This document shows, one piece after another, positions 55,390 through 63,631 of a DNA stretch of 64,000 bases. A program made the position numbers and the translations under genes. The DNA lies in assembly GCF_000429305.1 (NCBI RefSeq), contig NZ_KE386879.1:124001-188000 (forward strand). The letters are read 5' to 3'. The notes under the pieces are model-generated. The model did no database searches and was not told the origin of the DNA. It was given only the letters and a program-made list of their open reading frames with translations. Within the stretch, counting starts at the first letter, position 1. Each line of letters begins with the position of its first letter. The DNA is from Desulfovibrio inopinatus DSM 10711. GTDB lineage: Bacteria > Desulfobacterota > Desulfovibrionia > Desulfovibrionales > Desulfovibrionaceae.

Positions 55390-56296
55390 GTTCTGTCGTT
55401 TGCTGTGCTGTATTGTGTTCGTTATCGGGATCATCGGGGTATTTCCTGCGATATCCCGAGCGGCGAATATTATGGATACACTGTTTTACGGGGTTGTTGC
55501 ACGACAGAATGGTGATATTGCTCGTGCTCGCATTGCTTTTTCAGAGGTCGCGGAACGAGACCCGAAAAATGCCTACGCATGGTTGCAATTAGGAATCCTC
55601 AATGCGATTGCAGGCAATACGCCCGATGCTCTCCGTTTTTTTGATCATGCCGATGCTGCTGGAGGAAAACAACTTGCGGCATTGTGGAAAGTCATGACGC
55701 TCTTCCGCAATCACGAAGAACGCGCTGCTGAGGCTGAACTGGAAAGCTTGCTTCAAGAAACGCCACAGAATGCACTGGCTGATTATTTGATGGGGCTTCT
55801 CGCTTGCCACCAGGGGCAGCCGCTTGAAGCATTGGAGTATTTCGAAAAAGCGCAAAGCCGCAATGCCCCAGGAGCTGAAATCCACTATCTGCTTGGACGT
55901 GCCTTTGAATCAATGAATATGCCGGTCAATGCACGTATGGAATATGAGACCGCCCTGGAGTACGAGCCCACTCATGCTCAGGTACTCCTCGGTTTAAGCC
56001 GCGTATTTACGCAGACTGGTGAGAAAACATTGGCAAAGCGAACCCTGGAACAACTTCTTGCGGCTGACCCGAAAAGCCCTGAAGCGGCAACGCTTCTTTC
56101 CAGAGAAGAAAGTGATAGCGCCTTTGCTGCGTGGTCAAACCATGATTTACCAACAGCCCTACGACTTTGGCGAAAAGCTTTGGAATACGATCGCCAAAAT
56201 GAAGCTGCATTATATTATTTGCGTCATATCAAGACAGGGACATCATTAATAAAACCGTCCACGCCCACCCCTCAATCCGCCACATCGACCCAATAA
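55379..56296 (+). CDS. Exported TPR-repeat protein
   Basis: 305 residues, ATG at 55379 inside the end of panB. A signal peptide (LLCCIVFVIGIIGVFPAISRA) leads to at least six TPR units (GDIARARIAFSEVAERDP, PLEALEYFEKAQSRNAP, VNARMEYETALEYEPTHA, TLAKRTLEQLLAADPKS). It is a likely periplasmic scaffold, perhaps for envelope assembly. Partner not identified. A terminator-like hairpin follows. Confidence 0.8.
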   Translation: MSSKFCRLLCCIVFVIGIIGVFPAISRAANIMDTLFYGVVARQNGDIARARIAFSEVAERDPKNAYAWLQLGILNAIAGNTPDALRFFDHADAAGGKQLAALWKVMTLFRNHEERAAEAELESLLQETPQNALADYLMGLLACHQGQPLEALEYFEKAQSRNAPGAEIHYLLGRAFESMNMPVNARMEYETALEYEPTHAQVLLGLSRVFTQTGEKTLAKRTLEQLLAADPKSPEAATLLSREESDSAFAAWSNHDLPTALRLWRKALEYDRQNEAALYYLRHIKTGTSLIKPSTPTPQSATSTQ

Positions 56297-56302
56297 GATA
56301 AT

Positions 56303-56341
56303 ACCGCAGAAAAACCATCAACGTCACTGCGGTCTTGTTTT
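56303..56341. terminator. Terminator between convergent genes
   Basis: ACCGCAG (56303-56309) pairs with CTGCGGT (56327-56333), followed by CTTGTTTT. It serves the TPR gene and overlaps the end of the LysM gene by two bases. Confidence 0.6.
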
Positions 56342-57089
56342 AAGATTGCGGAATATGCAGCTTCGTTCCTGGACGAAGCTTCTTGGGATTCACGTCAGGA
56401 TTGGCTTGAAGCAGTTTTTTCGTCGTAATTCCGTAATGTTGTGCGATTCCCCATAGCGTTTCATCTGCGCCGACGATGTGCATTTCAGGGGAAGGAGACG
56501 CCTCTTCGTCCAGCTCGATAGTTGAAGATTCTGTCGGGATATGAAGAACAGTTCCCGGACGCAGTTTCTTCGGATCAACAGTGGGATTCGCTGCTGTCAA
56601 ATCGTTTACACTGACATGAAATGATTCGGCAATCCCCCAGAAGGTGTCATCGCCTTGTACCGTATAGAGGTTTTGGTCTGGGGAAGAAGCCTCTTCAGAA
56701 ATTGGTGTTGTACTGGACTGATCTTCTTGAAGTTTTTGCTCGGGTTCATGCGTCACTGGAGGCGTTGCTTGCGTCAACATTTGAGGCGTTGCAGAAGGAG
56801 TGGGAGATGGCGTTTGCACTGGTGCCGGAGTCTGTGAAGCCGGAGCCGAAGAGGTCGCCTGCGGATGGAGATAGGCATCATATTCTTTCTTATCAAGTTT
56901 TCCATTTCTGTCGACATCAAGAATGGTAAACGTCCGAAACGGAAGATTCGGATCAATAAGAACAAGTTCTTCAAAAATGATTCCTTCGTCCTTATTCCTA
57001 TCCACCTTCTTAAAGCTATTTTTAGGTTCAGACGAGGAGCATCCCGAAAGGACACAAAGTAAGGCCAACAGAGGGATGATATATTTCAT
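56340..57089 (-). CDS. Lipoprotein with EF-hand pair and two LysM domains
   Basis: 249 residues from the ATG at 57089; upstream start rejected as the signal begins here. Lipobox LSGC makes it a lipoprotein. A paired EF-hand follows (DRNKDEGIIFEE, then the canonical DVDRNGKLDKKE). A Pro-rich linker (PAPVQTPSPTPSATP) leads to two LysM domains (YTVQGDDTFWGIAESFHV, and HIVGADETLWGIAQHYGI), each ending LRPGT.LHIP. It probably binds peptidoglycan at the outer membrane, with calcium bound at the EF-hands. It converges on the TPR gene. Confidence 0.85.
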   Translation of the reverse strand: MKYIIPLLALLCVLSGCSSSEPKNSFKKVDRNKDEGIIFEELVLIDPNLPFRTFTILDVDRNGKLDKKEYDAYLHPQATSSAPASQTPAPVQTPSPTPSATPQMLTQATPPVTHEPEQKLQEDQSSTTPISEEASSPDQNLYTVQGDDTFWGIAESFHVSVNDLTAANPTVDPKKLRPGTVLHIPTESSTIELDEEASPSPEMHIVGADETLWGIAQHYGITTKKLLQANPDVNPKKLRPGTKLHIPQS

Positions 57090-57177
57090 AGTAGGCTCAT
57101 TCTGGATATAAACGTTGGATGAAAGAAAAGAAGTGTTCATCGTCATATTCCGATGCCGGCTTCATCTCGCGCATGAT

Positions 57178-58023
57178 CTAAACATTTTCCAGGGACGGGT
57201 CAATTTCCGGTTGGAAGAGCCGAGCCATCATATACATGTCTTTGTCGTGTGTTCCATCGAAATAATATCCTCGTTTAATGCCTTCAACCCCGAACCCGAA
57301 TTTGTTGTACAACCCTATGGCTGGCATATTTTCCATATCGACAGTAAGTTCCAAACGACGTAACCCCGATGTTTCAACGAACTCCACGGCCTGACGCATA
57401 AGCGCCGTTCCGATTTGAGCTCCACGATGTGGTTGAAGTATGTTGATGCGAAGTGTTGCAACGTGTCCGTGAGGACCACGAACCGGACTTGCCACCGTGA
57501 GGTAACCCACCGCTTGTTCATTTACGAAGGCAAGCAACAAACGATTTTTGGGTAAATCAAATCGTGCAAGGAGCCGAGTAGCCGTGGTCGCATCCATTGA
57601 GGGAGGATATCCGCCTTCTTCATCAGCGGCATTATAAAGTCGGATAATTGCATTGCGATCAGCATTCGTCGCTGCACGAATTGTTAAGACCCTGTTTGGG
57701 AAAACGCAGGTACGTGGTGTTCCTTCTAATTGGACATTCGATCTCCCCTCGATCTTGATATTCAGGTGATGCTCTACCTCGTCATAGAAAGCAGATGGTA
57801 TGGAAAATGAAAAACCATAGCAACCATCGCCAACCTGTGTCGCAGCAACATCTGGACGTGGTTTCTCGGCAATGGTTGTAGCTTGTATCATGCCGTCAAT
57901 GACAAGATGCACACGAAGTCGAGTTGAAGGAGCCGACGTGTCGCAAACCCAGCCGGATATTTGTGGCGTTATACCTTCAAGATAGCCAACAATGTGATGG
58001 TCATTATTCTGATCGTTGGTCAT
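57178..58023 (-). CDS. GNAT acetyltransferase with extra N-terminal beta domain
   Basis: 281 residues. ATG at 58023 with AAGGGA upstream; its start lies 20 bases inside the end of the preceding gene. Residues 1-110 match a recurring beta-rich module of glycan-related proteins (GYLEGITPQISGWVCD, RPDVAATQVGDGCYGFSFSI). From about 115 is a GNAT domain (LTIRAATNADRNAIIRLYN, acetyl-CoA loop HRGAQIGTALMRQAV, AIGLYNKFGFGVEGI). The order of fusion is unusual. It may acetylate a sugar or peptide of the envelope made with its neighbours. Confidence 0.78.
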   Translation of the reverse strand: MTNDQNNDHHIVGYLEGITPQISGWVCDTSAPSTRLRVHLVIDGMIQATTIAEKPRPDVAATQVGDGCYGFSFSIPSAFYDEVEHHLNIKIEGRSNVQLEGTPRTCVFPNRVLTIRAATNADRNAIIRLYNAADEEGGYPPSMDATTATRLLARFDLPKNRLLLAFVNEQAVGYLTVASPVRGPHGHVATLRINILQPHRGAQIGTALMRQAVEFVETSGLRRLELTVDMENMPAIGLYNKFGFGVEGIKRGYYFDGTHDKDMYMMARLFQPEIDPSLENV

Positions 58024-59596
58024 GATTTCCCTTTGCAGCAGATCGGCGACGCAGCCATTTCCAAATCAGAACACATACTCCCGTCACTAAAAGTATTGTT
58101 ACGACGGCGAGAGCCAATACCGTTCGAAAAATTTTCCCCAGAAAGGATGGCGCCTCATACGCTTCGAGTGTGCCGTTATGCAAAGCCGTTCGCATTAAAT
58201 CAATATCCTGGGCAAACTCACTCAATCCAATCATTCCCGGTTTCCGCATATCTGCTGTCGATACAATCGGCAACGCACCAAGAATACGAGTCATGACTTC
58301 GGGATCGGCTGAGCCGGATGCGTTGCGCCCATCCACAGGCAAACGACGCGCCAAAGCTGCACCTGGACTCTGTGCGGTAAAATACTCTTTATTGATGGTA
58401 ATCGGGTAGAGCGTCGTGGTTCCCTGCATACCCAATTCTACCATCGCATTGCTGTCGTTACAGACACCCAATGTGAAATATCCGCCGAATGGCAGGTCGG
58501 GGTGGAGTGTTTGAACCTCAATATAGGCACGTAATACTTGTGCGGCCAAACGAACGGCTTCAACCGCTTGAGTCCCCGTGTAACAATGGGCCACAACTCC
58601 AAGAATCCATGGTTGATCCAGCTCTTTGATCGGACGAAACGCACAGGCTCCATCAATACCAAAATAGAACCCTACGTCTGCATTCACTTTGGGACCACGA
58701 ATTCGGATCTCATGTTGAGAATGCGATACGGGGACAAGAAAAGGGCGATCTGTACCGGGAACTCGGAATCGGGTGTCGAGCCAGAACGGCGTCATCACGG
58801 ACTCTCCATGATAATAGACATTACCGAAATTCGCAAAATATCGCGCATCCCGAACCTCGACACTATGTCCCGATGCAATAAGCGCAGCAATGAGTTCATC
58901 CGGACGACAGACGTTGACCGTCCCCAAACGAACAACATATCCCGTGGTGGAGTGTGTTGGATCGTTTTGGGCCAAGCCATTGAGGACCTCGGCCATGCGT
59001 GTACTCGCTGGGAGATGTGCAAAAAAGCGTGCATTCAATTTGTTTCCGATCTGCAAGCCAAAACCAAGATCGTTCAAATCCGCATCTTGCTGAAACACTG
59101 TCGGAGAAGAATGCTTTTGGACAGGAATACCAAGAGGTTCAACCCCGACTGGCGGGGGAGACATCACGTGTTGAGGCGGAGCCGTCGTTTCGTTTGAAGT
59201 ATCCTCCTTTGTGGCTTTGGCAGCCAAACGAACTGACATGCCAAGCTCATCAACAGTCATTCCGGGAAAACGGTCCAACGCTTCAAATTCTTTACCGAGG
59301 ATGATTTCTCGTAATCGCTTCACATATTTGGGGCCAAGTATTCCTCCAGAGGCAGGGTCTTGACCGATGTGCTGAAGAAAAGCATCGACGAACGCTTCGT
59401 TGGTGGACAATTCGGACATTGTTTTTGAAAACAATCGCCATTCTGGAATCTTCACTGGCGTATTGAATTCCGTGGAAGCCATGGCAACGGCTGGCTCTCC
59501 TCCCATAAGCAATATCGCCAGACACACGAACGACCAAACCGCCTGCAGAGTCGGTAACGAACCTTTTGCATGGCGACATGATCTAAGGTGATCCAT
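58004..59596 (-). CDS. Unrecognised double-anchored periplasmic protein
   Basis: 530 residues from the ATG at 59596 (AGGA seven bases upstream). N-terminal signal segment (VWSFVCLAILLMGGEPAVAMA) and one C-terminal membrane helix (TVLALAVVTILLVTGVCVLIW) with a basic tail suggest a periplasmic body with both ends at the inner membrane or a cleaved N-terminus. The body is about 440 residues. Distinctive motifs are VSHSQHEIRIRGPK, GVVAHCYTGTQAVEAV and LGVCNDSNAMVELG, spaced like a possible hydrolase site. I recognise no family. It lies between the lipase-like gene and the acetyltransferase gene in one run. Confidence 0.7.
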   Translation of the reverse strand: MDHLRSCRHAKGSLPTLQAVWSFVCLAILLMGGEPAVAMASTEFNTPVKIPEWRLFSKTMSELSTNEAFVDAFLQHIGQDPASGGILGPKYVKRLREIILGKEFEALDRFPGMTVDELGMSVRLAAKATKEDTSNETTAPPQHVMSPPPVGVEPLGIPVQKHSSPTVFQQDADLNDLGFGLQIGNKLNARFFAHLPASTRMAEVLNGLAQNDPTHSTTGYVVRLGTVNVCRPDELIAALIASGHSVEVRDARYFANFGNVYYHGESVMTPFWLDTRFRVPGTDRPFLVPVSHSQHEIRIRGPKVNADVGFYFGIDGACAFRPIKELDQPWILGVVAHCYTGTQAVEAVRLAAQVLRAYIEVQTLHPDLPFGGYFTLGVCNDSNAMVELGMQGTTTLYPITINKEYFTAQSPGAALARRLPVDGRNASGSADPEVMTRILGALPIVSTADMRKPGMIGLSEFAQDIDLMRTALHNGTLEAYEAPSFLGKIFRTVLALAVVTILLVTGVCVLIWKWLRRRSAAKGNHDQRSE

Positions 59597-59613
59597 AGCA
59601 ATATCCTGGTACA

Positions 59614-61551
59614 TTACGGCGTCCCTGCCTGCATAATGCTCTTCGCCGCGTGCTCTAAAAGTATTCGTCGAACTTCGCGAATAGCTAAAGGTTTGGTGTG
59701 GACACTGTGGCCCGAGAGAAAAATTCGTTCAGAAACGGCGCCGTCGAGGTGTGAGCTTGAATACGGTACAACGCCATCCGTCCCTTCTGGCATATCCGCG
59801 TGATCTTCATTTCCGATAATCGAATGATACGGCACCAGTAATGGTAACTCGGAACCGGCGATCAATGTCGAGTTTTTAGGAGATAAGCTATCGATCCCAG
59901 TAGGAATGCTGACTTCATCCTCGAGATAATTTGCCCCAGCTTCATCAGGACGAACTTTCGCTTGGATCTTATAAAAAACACCGAATGACTGTTTAAGCAA
60001 TGTTACTGGTAACATAACAAGATAGGATCCAATTCTCCCAATAGCACTATCGGCAAGAGTTGCTCCCCGATGGGGAACGGCCATGAAGACGACGCGAGAA
60101 ACAAACGGAAGCGGTTTAAAATATACCATTTTCTTCACCTGGTCACGCTCGTCAGGTGTTAATTCCGCGGTATCAAACGGAATGTCAGCCAGGCTATTCC
60201 AAATGTTGTCTCCACTATCTTGAATGGTGCTTCGCGTCAGTAATCCCCCCATGCTATGGCCGACAATAACCATTTTATCGAAAGCAGGATTGGTGCCGTT
60301 CGGATCAAACGTCGCTTCAGCTTTCTGCAGATATTGCCGAAAAAGAGAGGCGGAGTAGAGAACTGGGTTGCCTGTGGGGTATCTGAAGAACCAAAATTGA
60401 TAGTGCTTTCGAAGTTCTGGATCACCCATTAACGTGTTGATCATAGGGAGCCATGTCATGGGCGAAGACAATAATCCGTGAACGAACACAACGGGGATTT
60501 TATTCGGTTCATAGGGCTGAAACATAATCAGCCCCTGACTCTCTGACCATTCTTCCGGCCTAACGAGACCAACAAACCCTGATGAAGGCGAGTTGACCTG
60601 CATCATGTAGGCAAGTGGTGTGGTCAAATCCGATGTCAACGGAAGGTGGCGTCCATCCTCTTGACTGGCATCATCCCAACCTTCCTGAATTTCAAATGAC
60701 TTAAAGGGATCATAGAGTTCAAGTCGAGCTTGGCGCACAGGCGGCAATGGACTCGGTCGCTCATCGGCCGGTTTGATGCGCAAAAACACTGTTGCGGCAA
60801 ACGTCTGTCGAATAGAGGGAATGAATCGATTTCGCACGTCGCGACTGTCTTGTTCTTTGACATTGCGGACGGCAATTAAGGGAACGCCAACCCCTTGGGT
60901 TATGTATTCTTCAGTGAGTCCAAAAGTTTTAAACTCATACGATACAAAATACTTATCAAATTCTGTGGGATTCCAAGCCAATTCAGATTTGGGAGGATCA
61001 AGTTGAACGCTTCCATCCAGCATGGGAAGACGTTCATTGGCTCTCGGGGTAAGATTGCGCTCCCGACGATTCACAATGAGTTCGGCCAAAGCGCGATCAT
61101 AAAAACGGCGTGCAATACCAAAACTTGGCTCAAATGGGGATGGCTTAGGGATGAGCTTGGAATCAAAGAGGAAATCGTGTGCATGAACCAGGCAGGTCAG
61201 GAGGTATCGCGCTTCTTCGGCTGAATTTTTCGGCTGTTGCTTGGCGCCAATATACGCCAATTCCATCATGGCAAAAAAAAGATCGCGAGACCCTTCATCT
61301 TCATAATCTGCTTTGACTGCCCAATAGACTTGGTAAATATCTTTGCGCCATAAAGATTGTAATCCGCGTTGTCGTAAAATGAGTTCTGTTTTCAGGCTTG
61401 GTCGTCCATTGACCAAAGCGGTCTTCCCGAGTTGCTCCATACGTGCATCAAGAGAAACAGGAGCAACACCATAGCGTCCCCCGCACCCAGAAAGAGAAAG
61501 GGAGGACAAGACCATGCATGCGACGAGAATGAAAGAAATAGAGAGCTTCAA
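59614..61551 (-). CDS. Lipase-like alpha/beta hydrolase lipoprotein
   Basis: 645 residues from the TTG at 61551, preceded by GAGGAG; the longer frame to 61695 has no sense before the signal. The signal peptide ends in lipobox LSGC (LSSLSLSGCGG). The C-terminal half is a lipase-type hydrolase: oxyanion VVFVHGLLSSPMTWL, nucleophile VIVGHSMGGLLTRS, and a late conserved AVPHRGATLAD, as in PGAP1-like lipases. Residues 25-330 are an unassigned N-terminal domain. Outer-membrane esterase is the likely role. The unknown membrane protein starts 17 bases downstream. Confidence 0.82.
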   Translation of the reverse strand: MKLSISFILVACMVLSSLSLSGCGGRYGVAPVSLDARMEQLGKTALVNGRPSLKTELILRQRGLQSLWRKDIYQVYWAVKADYEDEGSRDLFFAMMELAYIGAKQQPKNSAEEARYLLTCLVHAHDFLFDSKLIPKPSPFEPSFGIARRFYDRALAELIVNRRERNLTPRANERLPMLDGSVQLDPPKSELAWNPTEFDKYFVSYEFKTFGLTEEYITQGVGVPLIAVRNVKEQDSRDVRNRFIPSIRQTFAATVFLRIKPADERPSPLPPVRQARLELYDPFKSFEIQEGWDDASQEDGRHLPLTSDLTTPLAYMMQVNSPSSGFVGLVRPEEWSESQGLIMFQPYEPNKIPVVFVHGLLSSPMTWLPMINTLMGDPELRKHYQFWFFRYPTGNPVLYSASLFRQYLQKAEATFDPNGTNPAFDKMVIVGHSMGGLLTRSTIQDSGDNIWNSLADIPFDTAELTPDERDQVKKMVYFKPLPFVSRVVFMAVPHRGATLADSAIGRIGSYLVMLPVTLLKQSFGVFYKIQAKVRPDEAGANYLEDEVSIPTGIDSLSPKNSTLIAGSELPLLVPYHSIIGNEDHADMPEGTDGVVPYSSSHLDGAVSERIFLSGHSVHTKPLAIREVRRILLEHAAKSIMQAGTP

Positions 61552-61643
61552 GGGAATTTCTCCTCGTTGCCATAGAACAACGGTAAATATCGTGTGATAC
61601 GGATCGGTAAAAGAGTACCGCAACCCGCAAAATACGGTTCGTT

Positions 61644-61847
61644 TTATTGTCCTCTGTTTCGACGGACTGTCACGCTTTCTCCGCCAATCCCCCAATTATC
61701 TGTCTCTATTTCTTCGATGAGTACAATTGTGGTCGCTGGATTCTTGCCGAGAACCCTCTGCAGCAGCTCCGTCGCTCCTTTGATAAGCTCGGCCTTTTGT
61801 TCTGCTGTAGCGCCTTCATTCGTAATCTTGATATTGACCATCGGCAT
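61644..61847 (-). CDS. 4-oxalocrotonate tautomerase-family enzyme
   Basis: 67 residues from the ATG at 61847 (AAGGAGC five bases upstream). Met is removed to expose the catalytic proline: MPMVNIKITNEGATAEQKAE. LIKGATELLQRVLGK and TTIVLIEEIETDNWGIGG are family features. Typical length is 60-70. It may be co-transcribed with the lipase gene 92 bases downstream. Substrate unknown. Confidence 0.88.
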   Translation of the reverse strand: MPMVNIKITNEGATAEQKAELIKGATELLQRVLGKNPATTIVLIEEIETDNWGIGGESVTVRRNRGQ

Positions 61848-62179
61848 AACAAGCTCCTTGGAATATCCAGAGCATAGAGCAACCTGCTCCAGATTGATAA
61901 TTGCGAGGGGGAGTGGCACCACAAAGAACATGACACTGAATCGAATTTATGCGCGAGAGAAGTTGAGCACAAGTGACAAAAGTAATGAAATGATACGATA
62001 TCAATCCATTACATCAACGGCCAGAAAAACGTTGTGACACAATCTCTCTCGTATGCTCGGTGCGGGCAAAACGAACTCTTTCTTTTGTGCGAGGGCAGCA
62101 TAATACGGAAATATTTTGAGTTCATAGAGACAGAAGAGGGTGAAGAAATACCTCGTCAATAGAACATGTTGTAATATTT
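61848..62179. other. Intergenic region
   Basis: About 330 bases between two minus-strand genes, the tautomerase and the 52-residue membrane protein. I found no convincing gene, repeat or terminator. The promoter of the tautomerase gene must lie here unless it is read from the small gene upstream. Confidence 0.6.
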
Positions 62180-62338
62180 CTAAATTTTTTTTTCTCTCTT
62201 TTTTGCTTCATCAAAATCAAGTTTCAGTGTTGATTTCTTTCGTTCTCGAATCTGAAACGTCAATTTGGCCCCAAGATAGAAGCAGCACAAAATGAGTACG
62301 CCCCAGAATATTACACTTATGACAGGGGAATCGCTCAT
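62180..62338 (-). CDS. 52-residue single-span membrane protein
   Basis: A small gene read by eye. ATG at 62338 has GAGGA five bases upstream. The product starts MSDSPVISVIFWGVLILCCF, with one hydrophobic helix (about 6-26), then a charged tail rich in Lys/Arg/Glu (QIRERKKSTLKLDFDEAKKR). N-out or N-in topology is not certain. It resembles many small regulators of membrane complexes but has no recognised family. It lies alone in a 740-base stretch. Confidence 0.55.
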   Translation of the reverse strand: MSDSPVISVIFWGVLILCCFYLGAKLTFQIRERKKSTLKLDFDEAKKREKKI

Positions 62339-62532
62339 TATTTTCCTCAGGTCGAATATATGTTTGGGTATCTGTGTCTCCTAACAGAGGAGGCATAGTG
62401 TGTTGATAAAAAAAAGAAAAGTTATCCCAATCAGAGTATCTTTGTCGTTATGCTACCGCACAAAACCTAAATGAGTCCAGTCGGAAGAAATCTGCAGAAA
62501 TCGCAAAGAACCGTATTGACATCGACACTCTT

Positions 62533-62561
62533 TTGACACAGTCTCGTAACCAGAATGTAAC
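62533..62561 (+). promoter_or_regulatory. Sigma-70-like promoter of the Mor-like gene
   Basis: TTGACA (62533-62538), 17 bases, TGTAAC (62556-62561). It would start transcription about 25 bases before the ATG at 62592. A second TTGACA occurs at 62516-62521. Confidence 0.5.
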
Positions 62562-62591
62562 ATTTGATATAGCTTCTTCAAGGAGGCCCCC

Positions 62592-62828
62592 ATGTCCACA
62601 GCCCTCAAAGTGACTCGGGATATGTTGGAAAAAGTTGTCGGTACAGAAACAGCTCAACATTTGTCTAAGCAATATGGCGGATCACTGCCAGTATATATCT
62701 CGAAATTTCCATGTTTGAATTCGCGTCAGCGAGAACTCATTGGCTCGGCGAAATTGGCTGATTTGTGTCGTGCCTTTGGTGGCGCGTTTGTCTTTTTTCC
62801 CGTGTCTCATTCGTTTGTAAAAGAATAA
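62592..62828 (+). CDS. Small Mor-like protein
   Basis: 78 residues, ATG at 62592 with AAGGAGG five bases upstream. It has two similar halves, each a helix ending in a glycine pair and a strand with proline or aromatic residues (HLSKQYGGSLPVYI and DLCRAFGGAFVFFP). This is the arrangement of the dimerising N-terminal part of phage Mor transcription activators, but no helix-turn-helix follows. It may be a domain remnant or a small regulator. Assignment to Mor is tentative. Confidence 0.5.
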   Translation: MSTALKVTRDMLEKVVGTETAQHLSKQYGGSLPVYISKFPCLNSRQRELIGSAKLADLCRAFGGAFVFFPVSHSFVKE

Positions 62829-62971
62829 GACGCGCAGTTAAATTTGAGCAATAACCATTAAACGCAGATGTGTAGTACAGCGATACTGAAAGTAGAGCTG
62901 TACCGCACATCTCCCAAACAGGGCACGCTGTAGTCAAATTTAAAGAAGTCTAATTTTTTACGAATTTTTTC

Positions 62972-63000
62972 TTGACGGTCAGTCGTCCCTTGTATATCAA
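62972..63000 (+). promoter_or_regulatory. Promoter of the tRNA gene
   Basis: TTGACG (62972-62977), 17 bases, TATCAA (62995-63000), 17 bases before the tRNA. AT-rich tracts upstream could act as UP element. Confidence 0.55.
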
Positions 63001-63016
63001 GGGCTTCCTTCGATTG

Positions 63017-63092
63017 GCCAGCGTAGCTCAGTTGGTAGAGCAGCTGATTCGTAATCAGCAGGTCGAGCGTTCAAGTCGCTTCGCTGGCTCCA
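63017..63092 (+). tRNA. tRNA-Thr (anticodon CGT)
   Basis: 76 bases with CCA encoded. Acceptor arms GCCAGCG and CGCTGGC pair, the D arm is GCTC/GAGC, the anticodon stem GCTGA/TCAGC encloses loop TTCGTAA with anticodon CGT, and the T arm is GAGCG/CGCTT around TTCAAGT. Such genes are common integration sites. Confidence 0.95.
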
Positions 63093-63100
63093 GAAATTTC

Positions 63101-63134
63101 AAGGGGTTATGATGAAAAATCATAACCCCTTTTT
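63101..63134 (+). terminator. Terminator of the tRNA gene
   Basis: Perfect 13-base stem AAGGGGTTATGAT / ATCATAACCCCTT with a five-base loop and a T tail, beginning nine bases after the tRNA. Confidence 0.9.
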
Positions 63135-63357
63135 ACGTTGACATACATTTTGACCTACATTTTTTGAATCTTGATCACTTAAAAGTCAAAGCAGCTATGA
63201 ACGGCGTTCTTTGCCAATGCACCCACGGCTTGTCACAAACCAGACGTTGTCCTTTGGGGAAGCGTCCATACTGTTTAGTCCCGAGCGTTCCCTGCTGCTG
63301 CGTATCTGGCAGCATTTTTTTTTGAACTGTAGAAGAGTCTGAAAAATCTAACAATTA

Positions 63358-63384
63358 TTGACATACAGGTTGCCTGGTTATAAC
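63358..63384 (+). promoter_or_regulatory. Promoter with overlapping palindrome, antitoxin gene
   Basis: TTGACA (63358-63363) and TATAAC (63379-63384) lie 15 bases apart, short of the ideal 17. GTTATAAC (63377-63384) is palindromic and covers the -10, a plausible site for repression by the AbrB-type antitoxin. Confidence 0.45.
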
Positions 63385-63409
63385 AAAAATTATGACTTTG
63401 GAGGTTTGT

Positions 63410-63631
63410 ATGCGAGCTACGGTTACAAAAATTGGCAATTCAATTGGAATCATTCTTCCGGAAGAAGCGGTTGCGCGTCTTAAAGTGACGAAAGGGGACA
63501 ATGTGTTTCTCACCGAGACGGCGGAAGGATATTCCATTACTCCCTATGATCCGGAACTTGCGGAACAAATGGAAGCTGCACGGCGGGGCATGTCCCGCTA
63601 TCGCAATGCACTACGTGAACTTGCAAAATGA
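63410..63631 (+). CDS. AbrB/MazE-type antitoxin
   Basis: 73 residues from the ATG at 63410 (GGAGG five bases upstream); an upstream start at 63392 adds six residues. The SpoVT/AbrB fold is clear: RATVTKIGNSIGIILPEEA, then LKVTKGDNVFLTET. The C-terminal half is helical and charged and should wrap the toxin. Its stop overlaps the toxin ATG by four bases. It likely represses the operon at the palindrome over its promoter. Confidence 0.88.
   Translation: MRATVTKIGNSIGIILPEEAVARLKVTKGDNVFLTETAEGYSITPYDPELAEQMEAARRGMSRYRNALRELAK

Larger units (their letters stand above)
63093..63409. other. Intergenic region downstream of the tRNA
   Basis: It contains the tRNA terminator (63101-63134), a pair of related 12-mers (GACATACATTTT, GACCTACATTTT), a 47-codon frame on the minus strand (63175-63315, unsupported), and the promoter of the antitoxin gene. 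No copy of the tRNA 3' end, which would mark an attachment site, was seen. Confidence 0.55.

Noticed and set aside
62448-62672. 74-codon minus-strand ORF
   Set aside because: It overlaps the promoter and 5' end of the better-supported Mor-like gene.
63175-63315. 47-codon minus-strand ORF next to the tRNA (possible integrase remnant)
   Set aside because: No ribosome site and no recognisable integrase motif. It might be a gene fragment, but I cannot support it.
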